This document shows positions 7,409-15,882 of a stretch of DNA of 36,954 bases, in pieces; the first letter of the stretch is position 1, and every line of letters begins with the position of its first letter. The DNA is taken from assembly GCA_022828225.1 (NCBI GenBank), contig JAJEJG010000010.1, positions 1-36,954 on the forward strand. The letters run 5' to 3'. The translations under genes were made by a program, and so were the position numbers. This DNA comes from Nitrospirales bacterium. Its GTDB lineage: Bacteria > Nitrospirota > Nitrospiria > Nitrospirales > UBA8639. Below the pieces are notes generated by a model. The model made no database searches. It saw only the letters and a list, made by a program, of their open reading frames with translations, and was not told the origin of the DNA.

Positions 7409-8755
7409 ATGTCATCTTTTCGAAACAGCCGGACCAAAAGACAAGTGAAAAGCTGTTTGCTGATCGTGCTGGTCGGCATTTTGTGGATTTCGGTGCCATG
7501 CGCAACGGCACAGGAAGCACCCAAGGTTCCTGAAACCCACAAGTGGATCAAGGAAATCGAGGAAATCTTTCTGCCGTCCGATCATTGCAAACAATGTCAC
7601 GATCGTCACTACGAGGAATGGAAGGGGATGCGCGAGCAGACCCCCGACCTCAAAACGTTCGGGCGTGTGGACGGGGCCCTGTTGCACGGGACCGCGCTCA
7701 CGTCTCCCGTGTTTCAAACCGTCCTCGGCCTGTGGCTGCAAACGGGACCGACCGCGGAAGAAAAAACCCGGTGTCTCTCGTGTCATGCGCCCGCGGTGAC
7801 GGTGTTCCCGCAACATACGGAAAAGTTCATCGCCCAGGTCCTGTCGGAAAAGCCGAAAAGACGGGGCAGGCGGGCGAAGAAGACCCATGGCGCGGAAGGG
7901 ATCAGTTGTTCGTCCTGTCACCTGATCGATTCGGTCAAGGAGAACAACGGGGAGTTCCCGGCATTCAAGATCAATCCGGGAAACGCCTTTTTCGGCCCCT
8001 ATGCCGATGCCGAAGAAAATCTGGTGCATCCCTCGAAACAGGCTGAAGTGTACAAGGGCGCTCAATTTTGCGCCTCCTGTCACTTCAGTAAAGTCAAAGA
8101 CGTGACAAAGGCAGAACTACCCGGACAAATCCTGAAAGGAACGATTTGTCAGGATTGCCACATGGAGCGGTCCACGGGGAGTTCCACCTCGCAACGCGGC
8201 TCGCTCACGCGGCCCATCGGACGGCATTGGTTTCAAGGGATCGTCATTCCGGGCATCATGCTCAGCAATCGCAACCTGCAAGCCGAATGGTTTCCGCGCG
8301 TGGATCTTGAGGTCAAGCAATCGGGGGCCGGTGTGGAAGGCAGGGTGCTGGTCAGGAACGGGAGTCTCCCCCACGTATTTCCCGGCGGTGACCCCGTATT
8401 GAAGCAGTTTTTCGTGACGGTCACGGTCAAGGACGCCGAAGGGCACGTACTCGGGACCCAGCAGGAACGATTCGGTTTGCCGTTTGACAAGATCCTTCGC
8501 GGGCCGATTCCCAACCCGCTCGTCAACGGCGGAACCACGCGGAAAGTGCCGTTCTCCATACAGGTCAAGGAGGGGACTGCGCCAAGTTACGTGGAGGCCT
8601 CCTTGAATTACGCGTTGATCCCCGAGCCGAGCCAGGCATTACTCGACCGGTATCTGGGGACCCTGAAAAATGAACGGCAGAAAAAGAAGGCCGCGGAGAT
8701 CATCAAGGATTACTCCTCGCAACGACTCCTGACGTTCCGGACGAAATCCTTATAA
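7409..8755 (+). CDS. pentaheme c-type cytochrome (cytochrome c554-like), first of tandem pair
   Basis: 448 residues with a signal peptide (SCLLIVLVGILWISVPCATAQ). Five CxxCH heme attachment sites are visible at about residues 60 (CKQCH), 122 (CLSCH), 167 (CSSCH), 221 (CASCH) and 247 (CQDCH), giving a periplasmic pentaheme domain of about 230 residues. The C-terminal half has no cysteines and looks like a beta-sandwich (VDLEVKQSGAGVEGRVLVRN, LPHVFPGGDP). The spacing of the heme motifs matches the paralogue at 8806-10056, so the two arose by duplication. The overall type resembles cytochrome c554/octaheme-family domains rather than NrfA, because no CxxCK motif is present. It starts 2 bp after the PDZ gene. 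The role is probably electron transfer in the periplasm; the partner is not shown. Confidence 0.85.
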   Translation: MSSFRNSRTKRQVKSCLLIVLVGILWISVPCATAQEAPKVPETHKWIKEIEEIFLPSDHCKQCHDRHYEEWKGMREQTPDLKTFGRVDGALLHGTALTSPVFQTVLGLWLQTGPTAEEKTRCLSCHAPAVTVFPQHTEKFIAQVLSEKPKRRGRRAKKTHGAEGISCSSCHLIDSVKENNGEFPAFKINPGNAFFGPYADAEENLVHPSKQAEVYKGAQFCASCHFSKVKDVTKAELPGQILKGTICQDCHMERSTGSSTSQRGSLTRPIGRHWFQGIVIPGIMLSNRNLQAEWFPRVDLEVKQSGAGVEGRVLVRNGSLPHVFPGGDPVLKQFFVTVTVKDAEGHVLGTQQERFGLPFDKILRGPIPNPLVNGGTTRKVPFSIQVKEGTAPSYVEASLNYALIPEPSQALLDRYLGTLKNERQKKKAAEIIKDYSSQRLLTFRTKSL

Positions 8756-8805
8756 TTGGCCTTGTCGTTTCACGTATTCCAACTTGATCGATTGAGGGCG
8801 ACTTC

Positions 8806-10056
8806 ATGCAAAAATTTATCCATGCACTAAGTTGGGCCATCGGCACGTTCATGGCGGTCGCCGTGTTCACGGTTGCCGTTGACGTTCCCGTGTCCCAAAC
8901 AGCGGCCGCCGAGAAAAGCGCGAAGAAACCGATGACAAAGGCGTTCCCGCATTCCCAGAAATGCAAGCGGTGCCACCTGCGTGTGTTTGAGGAATGGGAG
9001 GCTTCCGCCCAGTCCCGGTCCATTCTGAGTTCACCCTTTCGTGTTTCGTTGGAACGGTACCGGTCGAGATCCGGTGACGAAGAAGGCAAAATGTGTTTCC
9101 GGTGCCACGCGCCGAGCGTGTTGGAGTATCCGGAGCATACGCGCGTCTATATCAAGGAAATCGAATCCGGCGATCCCCGGTTGGACGGGGTGGGCTGTTC
9201 GCAGTGCCACCTGATCAAGGACGTGGATCCTGACCAGCATCCGCCGCATCCGACCTATCAACTGGAACGAACCGTTTTCGGTAGTTATAAAAAACCGGTC
9301 GAAAATCTGGCGCATAAGTCCGTCCCCACGGAACTCTACGGCCAATCACAGTACTGCGTGACCTGTCATGAAAATTTACCCGGTCATGAGAAGCTTCCTG
9401 ACCTGCTGGGTCCTTGGCAGAAGACCGAAACCCAAAAGGAAGGCAAGAATTGCCAAGCATGCCATATGCCCGAAGCCTTCGGCGAGTCGGCCAACGGAGA
9501 GCGCAATCGAAAAATTTCGAACCACAGTTTCCCCGGCCGTTTCGGCAAGGTACGTGCCGACGCCGTGAAAGTGGAAGTCGAAACTGAAGTCAAAGGTGAG
9601 GAATCCGAAGTCAAGGTCACGGTCCAGAGCCTGGTCCCGCACAACCTGCCGTTACCCCATCCGGGATGGTCCCGTGTGGAACTCAACCTGACGATTCTCG
9701 GAAAAAATCTGCGGAAAGCCTACGAGGAAAAACGCCACTATGAACGGGTATTCGGAACCAAGGACGGGAAACCCACGGTCTTCGACTTCGAAGCGGCCAA
9801 GGTGCTGAAAGACAACGTCCTCAAACCGGAGGAGAAGCGCGTCGAAACCTTTACCTTCCCGACTCCCAAGAACGCTCCGTCCATGGACGTGATCGTCACC
9901 ATGACCTATGCCCCGATTTACGGGCCTGACGCATTCGTCAAAGAAGTCGAACAACGGGCGGCCTTGGGCAAAAAGGCCCGGGCCTTCAAGCCCGTCCAAA
10001 TCATTCGCTTCAAGGAAAATATTCTCCTGAAAGACTTCAAGAAAGCCGCGGGATAA
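8806..10056 (+). CDS. pentaheme c-type cytochrome (cytochrome c554-like), second of tandem pair
   Basis: 416 residues with an N-terminal signal peptide (hydrophobic residues about 8-28, cleavage near TAAAEK). Five CxxCH motifs occur at about residues 53 (CKRCH), 97 (CFRCH), 131 (CSQCH), 184 (CVTCH) and 216 (CQACH). Order, spacing and flanking words (CxxCHAPxVxxxPxHT, CSxCHLI, CQxCHM) repeat those of the preceding gene. As there, a cysteine-free beta-rich C-terminal domain follows, with VPHNLPLPHPGWSRVEL. GAGGGCGAC precedes the ATG. The gene ends the block, since a strong terminator lies 30 bp after the stop. Likely a periplasmic electron carrier. Both family and heme count are directly visible, but the donor and acceptor are not. 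Confidence 0.85.
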   Translation: MQKFIHALSWAIGTFMAVAVFTVAVDVPVSQTAAAEKSAKKPMTKAFPHSQKCKRCHLRVFEEWEASAQSRSILSSPFRVSLERYRSRSGDEEGKMCFRCHAPSVLEYPEHTRVYIKEIESGDPRLDGVGCSQCHLIKDVDPDQHPPHPTYQLERTVFGSYKKPVENLAHKSVPTELYGQSQYCVTCHENLPGHEKLPDLLGPWQKTETQKEGKNCQACHMPEAFGESANGERNRKISNHSFPGRFGKVRADAVKVEVETEVKGEESEVKVTVQSLVPHNLPLPHPGWSRVELNLTILGKNLRKAYEEKRHYERVFGTKDGKPTVFDFEAAKVLKDNVLKPEEKRVETFTFPTPKNAPSMDVIVTMTYAPIYGPDAFVKEVEQRAALGKKARAFKPVQIIRFKENILLKDFKKAAG

Positions 10057-10086
10057 ACAACGCATCGTGCGAAGCCGCATGTGCGA

Positions 10087-10121
10087 AAGCGGGAAGGGTC
10101 ATTGCCCTTCCCGCTTTTTTT
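10087..10121 (+). terminator. rho-independent terminator closing the respiratory block
   Basis: A near-perfect stem AAGCGGGAAGGG (10087-10098) / CCCTTCCCGCTT (10105-10116) with a 6-nt loop, running into seven T (10115-10121). It lies 30 bp after the second cytochrome gene. Confidence 0.93.
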
Positions 10122-10154
10122 CGCCTGCAGGCGATGACAGCAGTGACCCTCTTA

Positions 10155-10192
10155 TTCCCCTCCTTTGTAAGGAGGGGCAGGGGAGGTAGAGG
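10155..10192. repeat. palindromic repeat, family B
   Basis: A 21-bp perfect palindrome with arms CCCCTCCTT / AAGGAGGGG around TGT (10157-10177), followed by GCAGGGGAGGTAGAGG. The same unit occurs at 24499-24536, 34836-34870 and, split by a transposon, at 31929-31953 plus 34795-34809. Here it lies between the convergent cytochrome and ilvD genes. Confidence 0.85.
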
Positions 10193-10214
10193 CTCGGGAG
10201 TCAGATCAAACCCG

Positions 10215-11885
10215 TCAGGTCACCGCACCTTTGGACGCCGATGAGACGGCGCGGGCGTACTTGGCGAGGACCCCGCTCGTGTACTTCGGCGGCGGCGCGG
10301 TCCATTGCCGCAACCGGGCATTCATTTCATCGGGCGAAATCTGGACGTCGAGCCGCCTGTTGGGCACGTCGAACGTAATCGCATCTCCATTCTGGACGAT
10401 CGCAATGGGACCGCCTTTGGTGGCTTCCGGCGTGACGTGGCCGGCCATCATGCCGTGCGTGGCGCCCGAAAACCGTCCGTCCGTAAGCAGGGCCACGGTT
10501 TCGCCAAGTCCGGCGCCGACGAGCGCGCTGGTCACGCCCAGCATTTCCCGCATACCCGGTCCCCCTTGAGGCCCTTCGTACCGGATTACGACCACGTCGT
10601 TGTCCACGATCTCTCTATTCTGCACCGCGGCAAAGGCGTCTTCTTCGCAATCAAACACCTTGGCCGGACCGGTATGGGTCAGCTTGCTGTGGCCCGCGAC
10701 TTTGACCACGCACCCGTCGGGCGTCAGGTTGCCGTGGAGGATCACCAGCCCGCCCGTGGCCTTGATCGGCTCTTCCGGGCGATAGAGGACTTCTTGTCCC
10801 GGCGTTTCCGATGCCGTTTCGGTTTCTTCCTTGATGGTGCGTCCAGTCACGGTCACACACTCGCCTTTGAGCAGGCCGGCCTCGATCAAGCGTTTGGCCA
10901 CAAGACGGGTGCCCCCGGCTTGATACAAGTCCGCGGCCATGTACCGGCCGCCCGGTTTCAAGTCCGCGATCAGGGGAATGCGCTGGTTCACCGCGTCAAA
11001 ATCGTCGATGTCCAGGGCCACCCCGGTTTCATGGGCCACGGCCAACAGGTGCAGCACCGCGTTCGTGGACCCGCCGGTGGACGCCACCGCGGCAATCGCG
11101 TTTTCCAGGGCGTCCCGCGTGATGATGTCCTTGGGCCGGAGGTCGCGTTTCAACAGGTCCATCACGAGATGCCCGCATTGGGTTGAGACGGATTCCTTTT
11201 GGGCGTCCAACGCGGGGACGCCGTTGAACCCCATCGGGGAAATGCCCAGGAACTCGAAGGCGATCGACATGGTATTGGCGGTGAACTGCCCTCCGCAGGA
11301 GCCTGCTCCCGGGCAGGCATGACTCTCGAGATCGTGCAGGTCGGTATCCGACATGGTCCCGCGAGCATGGGCGCCCACGGCCTCGAACACTTCCTGGATC
11401 GAGACGTTTCGGTCCTGGAAGCGGCCGGGCATGATGGATCCCCCGTACAGCATCAGCGACGGAAGATTGAGCCGGCACAGGGCCATGACCGTACCGGGAA
11501 TGGTCTTGTCGCACCCGGAGATCGCCACCACGGCGTCGAACAAATGCCCGCGCACCACCAGTTCGATGGAATCGGCCACGACTTCACGGCTGATCAGGGA
11601 GGTCTTCATGCCTTCGGTGCCCATGCTGATGCCATCCGATATCACGATGCTGTTGAACTCGAGAGGTACCCCGCCGGCCTCGCGGATACCCGCCTTGACC
11701 TTGTCCGCAATGTCCCGCAAATGGAAATTGCAGGGCGTCACTTCCGACCAGGTATTCGCTACGGCCACGAGCGGTTTATCAAAATCCTCATCCCGCAGCC
11801 CCACGGCCCGCAACATGGCCCGAGCCGGCGCCCGTCCCGGTCCCTCGGTCAACTCACGACTCTTGTGTTTCAGATCCGATGCCAT
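10215..11885 (-). CDS. ilvD: dihydroxy-acid dehydratase
   Basis: 556 residues, the usual length for IlvD, which converts 2,3-dihydroxy-isovalerate or -methylvalerate to the 2-oxo acid in valine, leucine and isoleucine synthesis. The iron-sulfur ligand regions are clear: TPCNFHL near residue 52, SGCDKTIPG near 120 and [11 protein letters not shown] near 190. Also visible are [14 protein letters not shown] and the C-terminal [11 protein letters not shown] signature. The related Edd (6-phosphogluconate dehydratase) is about 600 residues, so IlvD is the better call. The ATG at 11885 is chosen because GGAGG stands 5 nt before it; a TTG four codons upstream overlaps that ribosome binding site. It is a single-gene unit with convergent and divergent neighbours. 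Confidence 0.95.
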   Translation of the reverse strand: MASDLKHKSRELTEGPGRAPARAMLRAVGLRDEDFDKPLVAVANTWSEVTPCNFHLRDIADKVKAGIREAGGVPLEFNSIVISDGISMGTEGMKTSLISREVVADSIELVVRGHLFDAVVAISGCDKTIPGTVMALCRLNLPSLMLYGGSIMPGRFQDRNVSIQEVFEAVGAHARGTMSDTDLHDLESHACPGAGSCGGQFTANTMSIAFEFLGISPMGFNGVPALDAQKESVSTQCGHLVMDLLKRDLRPKDIITRDALENAIAAVASTGGSTNAVLHLLAVAHETGVALDIDDFDAVNQRIPLIADLKPGGRYMAADLYQAGGTRLVAKRLIEAGLLKGECVTVTGRTIKEETETASETPGQEVLYRPEEPIKATGGLVILHGNLTPDGCVVKVAGHSKLTHTGPAKVFDCEEDAFAAVQNREIVDNDVVVIRYEGPQGGPGMREMLGVTSALVGAGLGETVALLTDGRFSGATHGMMAGHVTPEATKGGPIAIVQNGDAITFDVPNRRLDVQISPDEMNARLRQWTAPPPKYTSGVLAKYARAVSSASKGAVT

Positions 11886-11929
11886 AAAATCCTCCAACGG
11901 TCTTGGTGGTCACGTCCTCAGGAAAACCG

Positions 11930-11959
11930 AATGTGGCATAGCGGAAGCGGTCCGGTCAA
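11930..11959 (-). promoter_or_regulatory. weak candidate promoter for ilvD
   Basis: On the minus strand TTGACC (11959-11954) and CACATT (11935-11930) are 18 bp apart, about 45 bp before the ilvD start. The -10 match is poor, so this is tentative. Confidence 0.3.
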
Positions 11960-11967
11960 TTTTGGGG

Positions 11968-12058
11968 TGTCCGGCCGGAAGCCGGAATGACAGGCAGGCG
12001 TTGCTCAGCCTCCTCTCTGTCATGCCCGGCTTGATCGGGCATCCAGTGTCTTTGCTTA
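11968..12058. repeat. REP-like repeat doublet, family A
   Basis: Two half-units, GGCCGGAAGCCGGAATGACAG and CTGTCATGCCCGGCTTG...GGGCATCCAGTGTCTTTG (the second from 12018), lie head to head in the 380-bp gap between ilvD and the TtuA-like gene. The rest of that gap (12059-12265) holds a second dispersed repeat and no gene. Confidence 0.7.
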
Positions 12059-12107
12059 TGACATGCGGGGTGTCGCCCCCGCGCGACGAGGTTCCTTCGC
12101 TCTGCTT

Positions 12108-12141
12108 CCTTCGACTTCGCTCCGCTACGCTCAGGACAGGC
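12108..12141. repeat. 34-bp dispersed repeat, copy 1
   Basis: CCTTCGACTTCGCTCCGCTA followed by CGCTCAGGACAGGC. It matches 34912-34945 with a single difference (TCCGC here, TTCGC there). No coding function is visible. Confidence 0.7.
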
Positions 12142-12265
12142 TCTTTTGTTTCGGCAAAAGGACCCAAAACCATTGGCGCCCGAGCGCAGCCCCGCCCGGA
12201 GGCGCCGGGAGGTGGCATCTGCCTTTCTTGTCATGCGCAACAACGGGACTGGATTCCCGATTAAA

Positions 12266-13207
12266 CTAGCCGCGTTGTAATGCCACTGCGGCTTTGGCCA
12301 TCATTTGGCAGTAGGAGCAGACTTCCGTGGTTGTCGGTTGTCCGCAGGTTGTGCAGGGGTGGAGACGTTGACGATCCTGTTCGGCGATGTTTCCCGTTGT
12401 TTCCTGCTGTTTGGCCTGACGGTCCAGGAAGGTCAGGTAAAAGGTATGCTTGGTTCCAGGCGAGTCGGCTTCCAGTCGATTCAAGGCGTGTTTGTAGGCC
12501 AGCATCTTGGAGCCTTTGGCCATGGGGCATTCATCCACGATGTAGTCGATGTGATGGATGACCGCGTAGGCCGCGATTTCCCGCTCGGTCAGGCGATACA
12601 GGGGCTTGACCTTCTTGGCGAACCCGTCGAGTGAGGCCGGCAAAGTCGGCGTTTGTTTGTCCAGGTAATCCGTCTGCCAATGCAGGACGTTGCCGAGAAG
12701 CCTGGCGGCTTCATCGTCCAGGTTGTGACCGGTTGCCATCACGTCATAGTCCCGTTCGACGGCCACACGGTTGAACTGGTAGCGCTTCATGGTCCCGCAG
12801 GTGGCGCAGGTCGGCCGATGGACCAGGGTTGCCAACTCGCGGATCCCGGCGCCCTGCTCCTGTTCCACCGTATGCACGTGCAGTTTCGCTTGATAGGCGG
12901 CGGCCACGGTGTCGGTGAATTGTTGGACCTTTTGCCGGGATTGGATTGAGTACTCGCCGATGCCCAGGTCCACGTACAGGGCGTCGGCGCGATACCCCAA
13001 TTTCAGCAGGATGGCCCAGAGGGTGAGGCTGTCCTTGCCGCCGGATACGGCCACCAGAATGCGGTCGCCGGTCGTGAACATCCGGTGGGATTTGACGGCT
13101 CGACGGACCTGGGTATGCACGAACCCGGTAAAGCAGTCCTTGCACAGGGAGATATTGTGCCTGGGCATTTTGATGACCGCGGGATGCGTACACTTTCGGC
13201 AACGCAT
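12266..13207 (-). CDS. TtuA/Ncs6-family tRNA 2-thiolation enzyme
   Basis: 313 residues of the adenine-nucleotide alpha-hydrolase type. An N-terminal zinc finger (CRKC...CKDC, residues about 3-25) and a C-terminal one (CTTC...CSYC, about 280-300) flank a PP-loop domain with VSGGKDSLTLW near residue 55. CATCGTMKRYQFN near 135-145 and DECPMAKGS near 225 supply the three cysteines that in TtuA hold a [4Fe-4S] cluster. GHNLDDEAARLLGN is a further family signature. Such enzymes adenylate a tRNA uridine and replace its oxygen with sulfur. The upstream gene, 7 bp away, encodes a small ubiquitin-like protein ending in Gly-Gly, the expected sulfur donor in the TtuA-TtuB system. TtcA was considered, but the two zinc fingers favour TtuA/Ncs6. 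Confidence 0.85.
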   Translation of the reverse strand: MRCRKCTHPAVIKMPRHNISLCKDCFTGFVHTQVRRAVKSHRMFTTGDRILVAVSGGKDSLTLWAILLKLGYRADALYVDLGIGEYSIQSRQKVQQFTDTVAAAYQAKLHVHTVEQEQGAGIRELATLVHRPTCATCGTMKRYQFNRVAVERDYDVMATGHNLDDEAARLLGNVLHWQTDYLDKQTPTLPASLDGFAKKVKPLYRLTEREIAAYAVIHHIDYIVDECPMAKGSKMLAYKHALNRLEADSPGTKHTFYLTFLDRQAKQQETTGNIAEQDRQRLHPCTTCGQPTTTEVCSYCQMMAKAAVALQRG

Positions 13208-13214
13208 GGCGTGG

Positions 13215-13409
13215 CTACCCTCCGGAGATCACCGATCGAATTTCAATCGAGTCGGAATCCTCAAGCACCGTATCTTCCGTGACCAACTCGTCTCCACGGA
13301 TGACCAGATAGGCTTCCGGCGTCAGGTCGAGCCGTTTCAGGAGTTGCTGGACCTTGGTGGGTCCCGGCACTTCAAGCTCCCGATGCGGATTGGTCACGAG
13401 GACTTTCAT
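13215..13409 (-). CDS. MoaD/ThiS/TtuB-like ubiquitin-fold sulfur carrier
   Basis: 64 residues from the ATG at 13409: MKVLVTNPHRELEVPGPTKV at the start, LLKRLDLTPEAYLVIRGDELVTED in the middle, and ending SVISGG. Length, beta-grasp pattern and the C-terminal Gly-Gly are those of sulfur carriers whose tail is turned into a thiocarboxylate by an E1-like enzyme. It lies 7 bp upstream of the TtuA-like gene in the same direction, which points to TtuB rather than MoaD or ThiS. The start is uncertain: no clear ribosome binding site precedes it, and an in-frame ATG lies five codons further upstream. No E1-like activating gene is in the window. Confidence 0.8.
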   Translation of the reverse strand: MKVLVTNPHRELEVPGPTKVQQLLKRLDLTPEAYLVIRGDELVTEDTVLEDSDSIEIRSVISGG

Positions 13410-13617
13410 CGCAGGTGGTATCATAAGGCCGTGAGAAGCCGGTTTGCAATGAACCGTCGAGCCTCTGCTGTTTGCTGTTATCATTTGGCAAGACCCTCTT
13501 CAAAAGGGTATTCTCCGGTTGTCGAAACGTGTGCCGGAAAAACCGGAATGCATGGGAAATTTACGTATATGTCCGTGAATCGTCATGGCGGAAGCATAGG
13601 ATGAAAGGGTGATGGCT

Positions 13618-15690
13618 ATGTCAGGGCAGCAATCGATCGAGCAGCTCAGTATCAACACCATTCGGACGTTGGCGATGGACGCGGTGCAAGCCGCGAACTC
13701 CGGCCATCCCGGTACACCTATGGCCCTGGCGCCTGTGGCGTATTGCCTGTGGAACCGGTTTATGCGTTTCGATCCTGCTGATCCGACGTGGTCCAACCGT
13801 GATCGCTTCGTGCTGTCCGTGGGCCATGCCTCCATGCTGCTGTACGCCATGCTGCACCTGTGCGAAATCAGGGAGGCCGGGGACGGGCATGAACCGGGCA
13901 ATGGCCCGGCGGTGTCCCTGGACGACATTAAACGGTTCCGGCAGTTGGACAGCAAATGCCCCGGGCATCCCGAACAGCATTGTACGACCGGTGTGGAAAC
14001 TACCACCGGCCCTCTGGGACAGGGATTGGCCAACAGCGTCGGCATGGCCATTGCCCAGCGGTGGATGGCCGGGTATTTCAATCGTCCCGGATTCGACGTG
14101 ATCGACTTCGACGTGTTTTCCCTGTGCGGAGACGGGTGTTTGATGGAGGGCGTGTCCGGCGAAGCCGCCTCGCTCGCGGGCCATCTCAAGTTGTCGAATC
14201 TCTGTTGGGTATACGACAACAACCGCATCACCATTGAAGGCAAAACCGACCTGGCCTTCAGTGAAGACGTGGCCGCGCGGTTCCGGGCCTACGGATGGAA
14301 GGTGACACACGTCGCGGACGCCAATGACCTGGACGCGTTGGCGCAGGCGTTGGAATTGTTCAAGCACGAAACCGAGGGTCCAAGTCTCATTATCGTGGAC
14401 AGTCACATCGCGTTCGGGGCGCCTAATAAACAGGATACGCATAGCGCGCACGGCGAACCCCTGGGCGAAGATGAAATCCGTTTGGCGAAGAAAAACTACG
14501 GGTGGCCCGAAGACGCGAAATTTCTGGTGCCCGAGGCAGTTCTGGGCCATTTTCGATCCGGTATCGGCGCGCGGGGACAAGCCGCACGGGACGCTTGGAC
14601 CACCATGTTTCGCGCGTACGGCGAACAGTATCCCGAACTGGCGGAGCAACTCTCGCAAATGGAAAGCCGTCAACTGCCCGAAAGCTGGGACCGGGATTTG
14701 CCGGAATTCCCCGCGGATCCCAAGGGCGTGGCCAGCCGGGCGTCTTCCGGCAAGGTCCTCAATGCCATTGCCAAGGAAGTCCCCTGGTTGATCGGCGGCT
14801 CCGCGGATTTAGCTCCTTCTACCAAAACGCTCCTCACCTTCGAAGGGGCGGGAGAGTTTCATGCCGGCAAGGGACGCAATATGCATTTCGGCGTTCGGGA
14901 ACACGCGATGGGTTCGATTTTGAGCGGGATGGCGCTCTCCAAGGTCCGGCCCTATGGCGCCGGGTTCTTGATCTTCAGCGATTACGGGCGACCGGCCTTC
15001 CGCCTCGCGGCCATGATGAACCTCCCCGTGATTTACGTGTTCACGCATGATTCGATCAGTCTTGGCGAGGACGGACCCACGCATCAACCCATTGAGCACC
15101 TGGCGTCGTTGCGCGCCATTCCCAATCTCGTGCTGATCAGGCCAGGGGATGCCAATGAAGTCGTGGAAGCATGGCGGGTCGTCATGCAACTCCAACGGCA
15201 GCCTGCGATATTGGTCCTGACGCGGCAGGCCATTCCAACGTTGGACCGGACGCAGTATGCGCCGGCCAGCGGTCTCGCCAAGGGCGCGTATGTCCTGGCG
15301 GACGCCGGGAACGGCAAGCCCGATGTGCTGCTGTTGGCTTCCGGGAGCGAAGTGTCGCTTTGCGTACAAGCATATGAAGAACTCAAAGAGCAGGGCATCC
15401 ATGCGCGAGTCGTGAGCATGCCGTCCTGGGGACTCTTCGAGCGGCAAAGCCGGGAGTATCGGGACAGCGTCCTTCCTCCGGAGGTGACGGCCAGGGTGTC
15501 CGTCGAGCAAGCCACGACGTTCGGCTGGAGCAAGTATGTGGGATCAAACGGCGCGAGTATCGGCATCGACACCTATGGAGCCTCGGCCCCGTATAAGGCG
15601 CTCCTCGAACATTTCGGATTTACCGTGGACCGTGTCGTCGCCGCGGCCAAACAGCAAGTAGAGAACGCCGTCAACGCTGAAGTTCGTTGA
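13618..15690 (+). CDS. tkt: transketolase
   Basis: 690 residues, the normal length. The N-terminal half carries the thiamine-diphosphate region: ANSGHPGTPMALAP, GHASMLLYAMLHL, GPLGQGLANSVGMAIAQR, then GDGCLMEGVSGEAASLAGHL followed by an N-N-x-I-T-I-E-G segment (thiamine-diphosphate and metal binding). The pyrimidine domain has LIGGSADLAPS, GVREHAMGSILSGMAL and HDSISLGEDGPTHQPIEHL. The enzyme moves two-carbon units between sugar phosphates in the pentose phosphate pathway or Calvin-type cycle. The ATG at 13618 is preferred because AAAGGG lies 8 bp upstream; GTG 13609 and ATG 13612 are too close to it. It precedes phosphoglucose isomerase in the same direction. Confidence 0.96.
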   Translation: MSGQQSIEQLSINTIRTLAMDAVQAANSGHPGTPMALAPVAYCLWNRFMRFDPADPTWSNRDRFVLSVGHASMLLYAMLHLCEIREAGDGHEPGNGPAVSLDDIKRFRQLDSKCPGHPEQHCTTGVETTTGPLGQGLANSVGMAIAQRWMAGYFNRPGFDVIDFDVFSLCGDGCLMEGVSGEAASLAGHLKLSNLCWVYDNNRITIEGKTDLAFSEDVAARFRAYGWKVTHVADANDLDALAQALELFKHETEGPSLIIVDSHIAFGAPNKQDTHSAHGEPLGEDEIRLAKKNYGWPEDAKFLVPEAVLGHFRSGIGARGQAARDAWTTMFRAYGEQYPELAEQLSQMESRQLPESWDRDLPEFPADPKGVASRASSGKVLNAIAKEVPWLIGGSADLAPSTKTLLTFEGAGEFHAGKGRNMHFGVREHAMGSILSGMALSKVRPYGAGFLIFSDYGRPAFRLAAMMNLPVIYVFTHDSISLGEDGPTHQPIEHLASLRAIPNLVLIRPGDANEVVEAWRVVMQLQRQPAILVLTRQAIPTLDRTQYAPASGLAKGAYVLADAGNGKPDVLLLASGSEVSLCVQAYEELKEQGIHARVVSMPSWGLFERQSREYRDSVLPPEVTARVSVEQATTFGWSKYVGSNGASIGIDTYGASAPYKALLEHFGFTVDRVVAAAKQQVENAVNAEVR

Positions 15691-15731
15691 TGGCGCGCGT
15701 CAGGGTAGGCCACGGCTGATGCATTTTCCTT

Positions 15732-15831
15732 CTGTCATCCCCGACATTTTTCATCGGGGATCCAGCGTCTTTGTCTTTTCTTCACTCGTTAAATGAAAGA
15801 CACTGGATTCCTGCTTGCGCAGGAATGACGG
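15732..15831. repeat. REP-like repeat doublet, family A
   Basis: Two facing half-units. The first is CTGTCATCCCCGAC...CGGGGATCCAGCGTCTTTG and the second is AAAGACACTGGATTCCTG...CAGGAATGACGG. They lie in the 192-bp gap between tkt and pgi and may form hairpins in a joint transcript. Confidence 0.75.
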
Positions 15832-15882
15832 ATCTTGGCCGTTGGTACACCAATGACTTCAGTCGTAGATTGAATCGCACAC

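Noticed and set aside
10305-11186. Long open frame on the + strand inside ilvD
   Set aside because: Lies antisense to a complete, well-conserved ilvD and has no recognisable domain; a codon-bias shadow. The same applies to other long frames opposite tkt, zwf, gnd and murU.
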